NCBI GenBank assembly: GCA_000310025.1
Contig: FN649757.1
Location: 14,270-78,269 of the forward strand
Length of the DNA stretch: 64,000 nt
Origin: Ectocarpus siliculosus
Taxonomy: Eukaryota > Sar > Phaeophyceae > Ectocarpales > Ectocarpaceae
Direction: 5' to 3'
In this document: in pieces, positions 10,838 to 21,700 of the stretch
Layout: every line of letters begins with the position of its first letter
Position numbering within the stretch: position 1 is the first letter of the stretch
The notes under the pieces: model-generated
The model's database searches: none
Told to the model about the DNA's origin: nothing
Seen by the model: the letters and a program-made list of their open reading frames with translations, nothing else
Program-made: the position numbers and the translations under genes

Positions 10838-12640
10838 CAGGGTGTGGCCCTTGTAAAAAAACGTTGCGCCCATAATAAAAAATCCAAACAAATTGGATCG
10901 TGATTTTCGATTTCGGGTTGACTCTACAACACAGCAGTGCAAGCGGGGACTCGAAATCAAAAATACATGCGCCGGGAAGAGGCGAACAAGGCCTGTCGTC
11001 TAGAGCATATGCCAGTATATGCCAGTTGCGATAACACGAAAACCATGACCATGAGGGCCATATTACGGGACCCCAGACGGCCAACGATAGCTCCGAACAA
11101 CCATGATCAGGCGGGTTGGGGGGTCTTGGTCTCGCATCGATACGCTGCGAACTCAGCGAGAAATGCGTGATTGAATGGCTGCATGCTGATGTAGGAAAGC
11201 CTAAACAGCTGCCGTTGGCCTGCGTTGACATAGAAAGAATTTCACGGAGATTATTCTCTCTCTCTCTCAACCTAGAGCAGATCTCACTCAAACAAAGCAT
11301 ACCTTGCTCTGCTGGATGTCAGCTTTTTACCAAGCTATTGCTTGCATCGCCTAACAGTCTGTAGGTGGCTAGACGAGTACCGAAATGAAGGCGTGTATGA
11401 TTCTTTGAGGGTGTGGCAGGTGGCAAGCGTGTAAGATTGGATGAAGGAAATCTGGGGTTTGTGGCGCGGGACTGAATCGTACAGTGGCAACGTAGGCAAC
11501 AAATTGCGGGGAAGTTTCATCGGGGGATTGGATAAGCACGGCGGTGATGACGTATTGGAGTACAACTTCAACAGCAGCAGCAAGAAGCAGTACGAAGAGT
11601 GCACACGCCATCAGAGGGAAACGCGCCGGCGATCATGACGCTCATTGCATGTTTGTGCGGTTTTTGCTGTGAGCAAGATGATGGGGACGGCAATGCAGCT
11701 GCTCCTGTGAGACGAAGGGGCGATCTGTCGTAGAGGTTACCGCGTGTGTGTTAGGAAAAGGGGTGAGCTCCGGTTAGGTGATTGAGCGGAAATCCCGGTC
11801 CACGACTCGAAATAGAGTAGATTCATGAGCATAACAAACAGCTTGATGTTCCTCTTCGCACTCACTCTTAATTTTGATTGTGGAGGCTTAAGGAATAATA
11901 TAAACACACACAGAAAGACTACCCATTCGAGATATACCCACAGTCGAACGGGATGTGGTGGAGTCTTTTCAGTGAGTGGAGGGAAACCGGCTGGGTACTG
12001 GACTTATTTCGAGTCTTTTTAAGTCTATACACTGATGATTTAAATACGAGCTATGGGTCTTCACTGATCATTTTGCCCTCTCTGGACTGATCATTACAAT
12101 ATACCGAAAATAGACTAGTTGAGGCAGCTAGACGACTGATCATTTCGAAGTCTACACAGCTAACCTGCCCTACTGACCGCAGCGCGACCACCTATCAACC
12201 CTTCTACGACCCTGTCTGTGGCCACCACCCTGTCGCCGGCTTCTCTCATGGCCTACAGGTGGAGATAGCTGTTGCGTGTGCAGAAGTACACTGGTGTATT
12301 TCTCTGCACTTCTCTCTCTCCCGCTCGCTCTCGCTCTCATTTTTTTTTTTTTGGCGCAAACAAAAAAATCTGACAGTCCAGCCTAGACCCAAAGGGGTTA
12401 ATTAAGGAATAATAAACACACACACAGAAATATTACTTGTACCTATTCGAGATATACCCACAGTCGAACGGCTGTTCGAGCTCGTTTTACCATACCGATA
12501 AATTATCGGACCCTCTCGTCTAAAATCCGGCGGCGGAACAACCGGCGCGCTGTCCAATCACTGACATTTTCTATTTTTTATTTTTTATTTTGGACGGAAA
12601 AGTGGTCTGACCAGGGCCACCCTCACACAACCCCCCCCAA
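10838..12640. mobile_element. 1.8-kb insertion between promoter and exon 1 of gene B
   Basis: Gene C runs continuously from the CCAAT block into its 5' leader, whereas gene B is interrupted here. Homology stops after ACGAAATCACCAGTAT and resumes near 12640. The left edge reads CAGGGTGTGGCCCTTGT and the right edge, reverse-complemented, contains AGGGTGGCCCTGGT, a possible degenerate terminal inverted repeat of hAT type. No matching target-site duplication was found. Inside are two direct repeats of about 65 bp and several CTGATCAT motifs (about 12030-12145). No transposase-like frame was seen. Confidence 0.6.
11888..12471. repeat. Pair of ~65-bp direct repeats, TRIM-like
   Basis: Repeats at 11888-11951 and 12402-12471 share TTAAGGAATAATA, a CA-rich tract, and ATTCGAGATATACCCACAGT followed by CGAACGG. 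They enclose about 450 bp. A purine run (AAAGGGG, 12391-12397) lies just before the second copy, as a polypurine tract would in an LTR-bounded miniature element. The repeats do not show clear TG...CA ends and no primer-binding site was recognised. Confidence 0.45.
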
Positions 12641-12860
12641 AAAAGCTCCGCAAATTCAACCTCTCCACGCACATGCTACGCTAGGTGCTCATCGGGTGTC
12701 TCCCCCTCTTTTGCTCTCTTCTTCCTGTGCCTGCCCCCTTGCAAGCGTAGACGGGACGCGCTCTGTGCGTGACCAGAAACACGAAAGGAACATTGACGTC
12801 CCACACTGCACGAACACTGAGTCAGTGACTCGTCGTTCGAGAGCAACAACGCAACCATCC

Positions 12861-13006
12861 ATGGATACGAGGCCAGTGTACTCCGGCAGGAACAACGGCG
12901 GTGGTCGGCAAGGACCTCGCCCGCGGCCAACCCTGTTTGGAATGCGGCGGAGCTGCTCAGAATGTGGACGTACAAAGAAGCGTTGTGATGGTCTACAGCC
13001 TTGCGG
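12861..13006 (+). other. Gene B exon 1: first half of zinc cluster
   Basis: The ATG at 12861 follows a leader closely similar to that of gene C. The 48 codons encode an Arg/Gly-rich N terminus (PVYSGRNN...RPRPTLFG) and the first four zinc-cluster cysteines, then stop in phase 2 at GG|GTAAG. The exon alone cannot form a Zn2Cys6 fold; it needs exon 2 at 17197. Confidence 0.8.
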
Positions 13007-13633
13007 GTAAGACCGGCGCGATCAAGAAGAACGTGGGAATTCACACGCTTCGCGCGAAAATGAGTTGAACATGAGGTGCAAGCTGCTACACAGCAATGAC
13101 CTGCTGTGCTGTGACCACCACCTACTGACGTCAGACGGTGTAAATTCCTATTGTGACGTGCAGTTTCAGTGCAGCTGTGCCCAGCTGCAACGAACGCTGC
13201 AGGACTTACAGAGGACGTCGCACCGAACCAACACGAAAAGCCTACCTACCTTTGATGATTTTCCAAGCTACAATATATTATGTTCCCCACGCCCAGCTGA
13301 GTCATGTCAAGCCATTTATTTGCTGTTTACACGTTGAAACGACACCGAACAAAACGAATCAGCCGAGTCTGATGAGACGAGTTCGCGGCTCAACTTTCAC
13401 GGTATGTGGTGGAGGCAGAACATGTACTACAGCAGTGCAAACATAGGGCAGGGAAACGAGCCGCGAAGAATGCGACTCATTACCTCCCAGTAGTCTCCTA
13501 TCTGCGAAGCTGTGCGAGGCACGCTGCTTCCAGGCATCGACACACACACGCGGAGAATTCAACGGTCGCATACATAGACTAAACAAAAATCAGCAACAAC
13601 AAGCCAAAAAACTAGATAGGCACAGCAGCAGTT

Positions 13634-14708
13634 ACATTGCAAACTCGAGCTTCCTGGTTTCCTGGTGATATTTGACTGCTGTTGAGAGGTGTCCTCATGA
13701 TTTCATCGGGATGGAGGCAAATTTCCGAACGGAATGCAAACGCCGATCCTCGTGTTTGTGCGTCGCACCAGAAAAGATGACGTGTCCTGCCGCTCGCCTC
13801 GGAATTTCAGAAGCTAATAAACAAGCTGCGCACTGCTGATACAACGCACACGAGGCACACCCAGCTGCTGGAACACAACAACAGCAACGTCTCGCACAAC
13901 CGTAGAAACTCACCCGCCATGGTCCAATCCCCCCTGTATGTGAAAGCACACCAACCAGTAGTACCAGCCATCTCTGGCCACATACACAACAGCAATGCCT
14001 GAGAGTCGTCGTCAAATGTGCTCTTCTCGCGGTTGGAAAATCTCTCGCACATTCACAAATGTAAGTTGTGTGTAAGTTGTGTGTGTGATGGCAGATGGGC
14101 GTCTTGCTGTTGGAAACGCAGCATAGTCTCGCGCAGCTGGAGGAACGTGTACTGTAGAAACACACCCGTCATGGCACACTCCCCCCCGAACCCGAAAGCA
14201 CAACAACAGCAGTCAGTGTAGCAACAGACCTGGCTGCGCGCTCTCACACGATGATGATGATGTTTCAACTTATCGAAAATTATTCATAAAACGAAAGAAA
14301 AATGAGAACAAATAGAAAGAAGATACACTGGTGAGATGAAGAGACGAAGCTTGCTTCACAGCAGAAGCAGCGCAGTACCAACCATCAAGACAGAGCAGAG
14401 CATTCCCCAACATAGCCTTCGCAGGTTCCTAATGATATGCATGGTGTCTTCGCAGGACCAGAATAGATAGGGCGGTGGACGAAGGGAGTAAGCGGAACAT
14501 ACGAGACCTGCGACGATGTCATGATAATAATTGCTTCCTGAAGAAATTACGAAATTTCCATCGGGCCAAAAGTGCCTTCCCATGATTTAATCGGGATGGA
14601 AGATCGGCCTGATGATGTTGCGAGTAGACCGTGTGACATTGCAAACTCGATCTTAAGAATTCCTGGTGCTTTGGACCCCAAACACCAGGAAGCTCGAGTT
14701 TGCAATGT
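13634..14708. mobile_element. 1.07-kb element with perfect 25-bp terminal inverted repeats
   Basis: Positions 13634-13658 (starting ACATTGCAAACTCGAG) are the exact reverse complement of 14684-14708. A third copy of the arm lies just inside the right end at about 14638-14666 and forms a long hairpin with it. A motif like CATGATTT(C/A)ATCGGGATGGA occurs at both 13696 and 14580. No transposase frame and no clear target-site duplication were found. It is most simply a non-autonomous DNA transposon; a foldback element is possible. Confidence 0.65.
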
Positions 14709-14776
14709 GTCAAGTATCCAGAAGTGGAATAGGTCCCTGTTTAGGGCCGGTGGCCCGTGTAGTGCCGGTTAGTAGA

Positions 14777-15761
14777 TAGAGATGGGCACCGTTTGAAAAA
14801 TAACCGGTAATACTCGGTTATTTGGAACCCCAGCAGGCGGTTATGAGTGACGGTTATCATACAAAGGAGGCGTTTTGCAGCCGGTTTACCCGGTTATCCG
14901 TAACCGGTTAACCGTCGCTAAAATCAAGGGGCCCTCCATCTGGAAACGTCGAAACACCCCTGGGCGCCGTGTCAATCTTCGTCCCGGGGGGCGGGTGGGT
15001 GGGCCTTTTATGCGGGGACATTTTGGCTAAATCCCCGGGGTTTCGACATCTTCGAGCGCTTCTTTCAGCGCGCGCGCGGGATCCCACACAGAGCTAGTGG
15101 AAATCATGGAAACACCCCAAGAATACGCGTCAATCTTGGTCGCAAGGTCTAGTGTATGGTGTAGGAGATAGTATGAGGACACGAAGTCAACAACTGAAGA
15201 GAATTTTACGGGTTTTAGGGTGCGACATGAAGGTCTATTCAATGAAGAGTATAATATCGGTTTTACTATGGACACACTAAATCCTTTACAATAGACTGCT
15301 GCAAGCGTGCCGCCTTAACCCCCTATATTGCGTGTCAATCTTGGCCCGGGGGGGGGGGGGATGTTCCACGGTTTCCACATGGAGAGCCCCTTGCTAAAAT
15401 ACCTGGTTATGCGGCGGTTATTTATTCAAGAATAGCTCCTCCTAGCCGGTTATTGCTCATTGGTTGTTCCCTTCTGGCGCCCATCTCTTCTTTGACACCA
15501 CGAAAATAGATCGTGTGCGCGAAATACACCGGCAGACACCGACTGCGCGACTGAAAGATAGATTGGTGTGTATGCCATAAAGCCACAAAACAGACCCGAG
15601 TTTGAGAGGTTGCGGAGGAGGTGTTTCCTCATAAGATCCGGTTAAATCGGTTAATTAACCGGTGCTGAAAAAAAACGGTTATACCGGTTATTGGATTTTG
15701 AGAATAACGCCTCCTAGCCGGGTATCGGATATTGCTTTTTCATGTCCGGTGCCCATCTCTA
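14777..15761. mobile_element. hAT-like MITE, 985 bp
   Basis: The ends are perfect 15-bp inverted repeats (TAGAGATGGGCACCG at 14777-14791 and its complement at 15747-15761), a form typical of hAT termini. CCGGTTA lies at both flanks (14765-14771 and 15762-15768), suggesting an 8-bp duplication with one mismatch. The interior has many GGTTA/CCGGTTA motifs near both ends, like subterminal transposase sites. The matching place in gene C (about 32670-32740) lacks the insert. It has no coding capacity. Confidence 0.75.
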
Positions 15762-18700
15762 CCGGTTACATCTCTGCGCACAGCCCGAGCCCTCACTTGT
15801 GCGAGACCGGCACTATTGGGGATGCCCAACAATAGTGCCAGTTCGGGCACTTCTGTACCCCACGAGAGTGCGGGTTCACGGACCTACGCACCTCACGGGG
15901 TCCCAAACATGTGGCCTTGAGAACATTTTCTGTTTTCAGCCAACTGAGACTGACGTGTATTTTCATTGTTCAGCCGGTCAGCGCAGCAATCAATGCCAAA
16001 ACAAAATATTGGCGTGGAAGAGAGCAACACTTTCGAGGCAGATGACCCTCCCCACCATAACGGCGTAGGGCCAGAGAAGAAATGACGAAAAGTCGCTGTA
16101 AAAACGATGGTGAGAACGATGGAGTTGGAAGGAAGGAGGATGGCGGTGAAAACACTCCAAGAGGAAATAGAGTGCAAGGTAGCAGCCTTCATCGACACGT
16201 ACGTGCAGTTTTCTTCTGTTGCTACTTGTACCGTTTCTGTCTTTGATCCGGAGGATAGCTTAGCCTCCCCCATGCCGCCCTCCCAGTTAATGACATTTAG
16301 AGGTGTTACTTGTTTTTCACCCGCACTGAGACTGACGTCATTAGATTGGTCAGCCGGATGGCGCGGTCAATACCAACCCAGAAAATGCACACTACAACAA
16401 ACGCCCACACACGGGGTCGTCGCAATTTAAAAGACGCACGACACGGGGTCCTACAGCAGTAGATCATTGGCTGTGGTAGCATTAATTTCCTGTTTCGACA
16501 CTGAGACTGAAGGCGTCTTTTTATCGGTCAGCCCGTTGGCGCGATCGCTACACGTAATAATCACACGCGCACACACGGAGACAGACGCCTTCTCATTGGT
16601 CAGCCGGTTAGCGTGGTCGATGCAAAACATTTAGAATCACACATTTTCCTGCTCTCGCTGCATCGAAGGAGTACAAGGAGAAGTGAGATATTTCTTCCCA
16701 TTTTTTTTGGAGTACGCATATGTAGGAGCTTCACAAACATCATCACCGCCAAAGATGCATCGGGTGCCTGAATGAGGAAGACTGTCGAGTAAATTGCTAT
16801 TGAGCTTGTCCAGGATGGTTCGATCCATGTAAGGCCAGTGCCACCGTTGTGAGGTATATCCTCTGCGATATTCATCATGGAGCCGCTTCGAATAGCAGCA
16901 GCAGCCACATACACACAGGACACTTGCGCGGAAGGGATAAGATCACGGAACGTTACTGCGTGCTGAAGAAGACGCATCGCGTCAAGGGCGTGCATGGTAT
17001 CGGCTTTCAAGCGGTAGATCAAAGGGGTAGCAAGCCATGATATGATGATATCTTGTACACCTGCCAAGCGCCAGCGACTCTCTTGCCTTTTCTACAGCGT
17101 CTTGCAATATTTTACCGGTATTCGTCGTTCAGAGTTACGCCTCAGCTACCCCTTTCCTGCTCTTTGCCCTCGCAAAATACGTGTGTACGACTGCAGGCGC
17201 TGTGTGAAGTCAGGCAGCCAGTGCACCTACAACAGGCGGCGGTGGCATCTTCAACCACACCAGGAGGAACGACAGCATCACCGACCTGATCACGATGGCA
17301 CGCACGGTAGAGAGGCCCTGCTGGAATCCACACCACCCGGCGTCCTCGGAACATCTGGAATATTGCCTATGAAGAGGTACTTTTAACTGGGTTCAAACGG
17401 TGAATTGGTACAACCCACCACGTTGATGCTTGCAGACCCATCAAACACACGGCCATGCACTGATGCGCGACTGACGACATCAGCAGGACACGAAAACACC
17501 GGCCTGTTGGGTAGAATAGCGGACAAGTCATGCCGCCAGCGTTCACGGAGAGTGCCCGCGGCGTCTTGCATGGTGCAGTATACAATGGGATGCTTCTTCG
17601 TTCAGCCTCTGTTCCATGTCGTGGTGCTACATGCAGGTTCAGGTTGAGTGCATCTCCGGCGACTGGTCTTGTGGGCATGCAGGAAAACGCCTTCCTGAGC
17701 GACTTCTTCGGCTGCGTTGGTTTTCTTCCGCTAACCACCAATAGGTATGGGTATTTGTACACATAAATAGGCGGGATCGCCGCTTTGCTACGTGCTGCTA
17801 CTCGTGTGTGAAGTGGTTTGTGTCGTTAAACTTGCATGCAAACAGCACAGCGTTGTCGCTCGAGTGGTGCTGGTTCAGTAGTTTGTCTTGCCTTTCTCAC
17901 ACGAGCATCCGACACGTGGGATCTGTGCGATGCTTTGCTGTTCTGGCAGTCATATTCGCGAGACGATGGTGAAGATCATGACACCGCTCTCTTCTTTACA
18001 GCAGTCAGCCGCTGGGGCCGATTGTGACGACGAAAGATGTTGATCCAATCGCACCAGGGGCGAGTTGGATAACGGGCTCGGAACGCAATAAGCTTCCTAG
18101 GGACCCGTCGACATGTACGTTCTGGTGTGCAATTGCTCTGGGGGCGCTCGCGAAGGGCAGTCCTATCGAGTCGGTAAGATGGTGGCGTTGTTTCTCTCTA
18201 TCTGGATGTAAATGCCTATTGTTTGCCAAAGGACGTAGTCAGTTGTCATTTTTCTGTGTGGCATTGAAATGTCATTGGTGGGCGGCGTTTCCCTGGGCTG
18301 CCATCACGGTATGCTCATCCTACACACCTCCCTGCCTCGCCGATACTTTTTTTAGGTGTTGCAGTACTCTGAACTGGCACAGGAAGCTTTGGCTACGAGC
18401 GGCTCCGGTCCCGCAGACGTGGAGGTCGCGAAGTGAGTCACACTCGAAAACCAATAGGAAACAAGATCACTGCCCTCACCGAGCGTTTTGGTTGAGCTGT
18501 GCGAGGTCCACTATATTCTAGGGCCCTTCATCTGACGCTTTCGTCCTGGGCAGGGTTGCGAAGCTTACCTCATGACTAGAGAGTCGTGCTAATGGAAAAT
18601 CACGCCAATCATCCATGCTGATTGCTTGTTTGTTCGTGTCCAGGGCATGGGTAATTCTGGCTTACCTGTGTTGCTTCATGGGAGACATGGTGAGCCATCG

Positions 18701-21700
18701 CCCCAGCCCCTGCCGTTCATGTGGTTGCGCATCGCCGCTGACAAATGAAAATCCGATCCCGATTACCTGTATCGGGGAAGCCGCGCGCATGGGAATTTGC
18801 AACTGGTTCTTATCCGCGATGTTCCTGGACCACGTTGGAAATGGTCTGCTCCCGCTGACATCTTCCATATTTTGCTTTCTGACGTGCTTCCGTCCGACTG
18901 GTACGTTTGTCCTTAGGCGGGGTTCCAGAAGTTTCTGGCTCTCTCGGACTCGTTTTTGACGAGTTGTATTGAGCAAGGGTCCGCCGATGTGCTTCCAGCG
19001 GTGAGTTCATATACAACACCCGCCTAGGGTTTCCATGGTGACCGGGGACACAAGAAGCAGCCTCCTCTATGTACTCCTGTGTTGCTTCGCGTGCGGTGGA
19101 CTCATGGTGATGGCGGCAGTCTCGTTGTGCGGTCCTAAGCCATGACGCGAACCCAATTCCTCAGAGACTGCTTACACGAAACAGCTTGTAGCCAAGCACA
19201 ATTTCCTCTCCGTACGCCTAATGCTAGCATTTGAAGAATTCATTATCATGTTATGGCTGCAACCGATATGCATCCTACCTGTGTGTCGAGTCGTTGGCCA
19301 GGGCTTCACCGAGATTGTCAAGCACAAATATGCTACCTTGTCTTCCTGCGGACAGCAGTGGCAGATGAAGTCGTATAGGTCCAAAGGGGAAGCTACTCCG
19401 CCGCAGGTGTGTGGTCGGTTTTATCGAAGATTCGTCTTGGAGGTCGTCGTCGAGACAGAGCATTGCCGACCGGAACGAAAGTGTGCCGATACAGTGTTGC
19501 TTACGTGCTTCACTGAGCTACCATAGGACAAGGCAGTCCACCCGGCAGGCTGCATCTTTGGGCTGCACGGAAATGGGTGTTTGGCACGACAAGTGGCATT
19601 TACACCAATCTCCTTGCCGACACCACAACTTCCCGCTGCTTTCTCAGTCGTGCCCGCCCGCCCTCCTTGCTGACCCTTCAATCCCAGTTGAAGGAAGCTG
19701 CCACGGAGGTCGACCTATATCAATACGTCGCTCAGTCGTACAGAGCGTATGAGCAAATTCTCCACCAATTACCGAGCAAGCAAATCGCGACGACGTGCGA
19801 AAACCCATGCGACGCCGAGTCTGATCGCGGATCAGACAGTGGCCGCCGGTCCGACCACGTTTTTCTGCCTCGAGAGGTATCGGACGCCATTGGAACGTAT
19901 TTGGAGAGCGTGCGTTGCCTCAGCTTTGAGCCACTTGAAGAGGCGGTAGATCGGTGAGTCGAAACACGTGGTAAAAACGTGTTCGGGCATGTCGGCAGTC
20001 TTATGACATACGGGTGAGAAGATGCGCATTTTACAATTCATATATGGCAGCAGAAGCCCTTGCGACGCGTACATCTTGATTTCGTTTTGGTTGTGGCATT
20101 TTCTTGGCCCTAATTCGACTTTTTGTTCGCGCCTTTTCGACCTAAATGATGCAATACGGCTTTTTGCGGATGGATACACACACATGCTGAGACCATTGCC
20201 CGTGCAGCATCAAGCGCATGCTTCGGTCGCGCTCATTGGCGAGAAGATGTTGGGGCACATCCGTAAAGACGCCAAAAGCTTGACAAGTCCAACCTTCTTC
20301 CGTAGACTACCATCCCTGTTTGACCTCATACTGCAGAGGGACGATTTCACACAAGATCCGCCAACCACCAGCAAACGTCGCCACAAGTTGGATGTGGGAT
20401 GGGATGCCACCTCGTCTTGCGGGCTGGATGATCACCTAGTGCCAATTGCACATCGACAGGGTTTATTTGTCGTGTCATGTTAGGGGGAAAAAATATCACT
20501 ATTCGCCGCACATTGGTTCTCGCGAAACGATCGTAGTTCCACCGCGCCCGCTAGTCATGTATCGTGAAACGATAACATTGCACCGTGTCACACGACTCAA
20601 CTGCTGTCGCCTTTCCTCCCGTGATTGACGTTTCATATTGTACGGTGTACCTTTCGGCGTGCTTTCCTCACCAAGACGATTTTCCGAGAATCAAAACCGA
20701 CCGATGGAATCAATGAACTACAGCGTAGAAGACGCGCGCGCGGAAGGCCAGGAAGACCACTCGGCGAAACGCGACCGCTCCCTACGCTTATACGATGAAA
20801 CCGCCCGCAAGCTTCCTTTCAAACACAAACAGATCTACGTTTTCGCCAACACGGTAGTGTGATCCCGGTGTCCGTCCTGCCCCAGGGGCGGGAGGCAGCC
20901 ATACCCTAGTCAACCGATATGAGGGTGTCACTGAGATGGATATCAGGGGGGACCCATGCCCCGACGGGCTGTCTGTCCTCCTTCTACTAGGTAACACCTT
21001 CACTACACCCGTTGATGAACTTCGCACTCGTAATCGACCTGTATGCCTAAATCGGATGATGGGACTAATGTGCAGACCAAGCGTTCGTGGAGGTTTCGGC
21101 GGCCTGCTCATCAACCTGTGAGATGGGATATATGTTTTACGTGCAGATATTGTGTTTGGCTGGATCTACTGTTCCGATGTGCTGCATTTGTTAAAGGCTT
21201 CTGTGTTTAATATTGTCGGGCCATGAGGTGATCAGAGCAAGCCTGAGGCGACACACGGTCTTACAAGTTTTTCTTACTGTTCTGTGCCACAGTGTTTCGG
21301 TACTTTGGCACTGGCTATAACAACTGTGACCAGTGATGAATTTTGTTTCTGTTGATCAGAATGGAGTATCGAACGAGACTTCATCTTTTGACAGTACGTT
21401 TTGCCCTCGACCCCTTTTCTGGATTTCTGGACCCTCCAGAGGCCTTATCTTCACGAAGGCAGCACAGGGCGATCTGCATGCCGCCCTGGAAAGAATAGGC
21501 CGCTGCGTTGAGGTTTGCGAGCGATATCCTGGCTTGTGTCGCAGCACGGTGGGGTGAGTGGAGTTGTTGCGATGCAGAGGGAGGTGATATGTTGATTATA
21601 TTTCCCCCGATCTGTTTCACAGATGGCGTGAGCGACTTCCGTACCCCGTTGGGATGGGTGTTGCAAGACGCTTCAAATATGCAGCTAAAGTGGGTAAAGA

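Larger units (their letters stand above)
13007..17196 (+). other. Intron 1 of gene B (4.2 kb)
   Basis: This intron is bounded by GTAAGACC and a CTGCAG acceptor. Parts near 13050-13200, 14720-14770, 15765-16500 and 16620-17190 align with intron 1 of gene C, which shows common descent. Two inserts (13634-14708 and 14777-15761) account for about half its length. No coding exon was found inside. Confidence 0.65.

Noticed and set aside
11255-11270. TC microsatellite as a regulatory element
   Set aside because: It is short and inside an insertion, with no conservation in the paralogues.
18024-18521. Separate 165-codon gene starting inside exon 4 of gene B
   Set aside because: Its first part is the shifted continuation of exon 4 and the rest is intron and exon 5 in another frame; it results from the 2-nt deletion.
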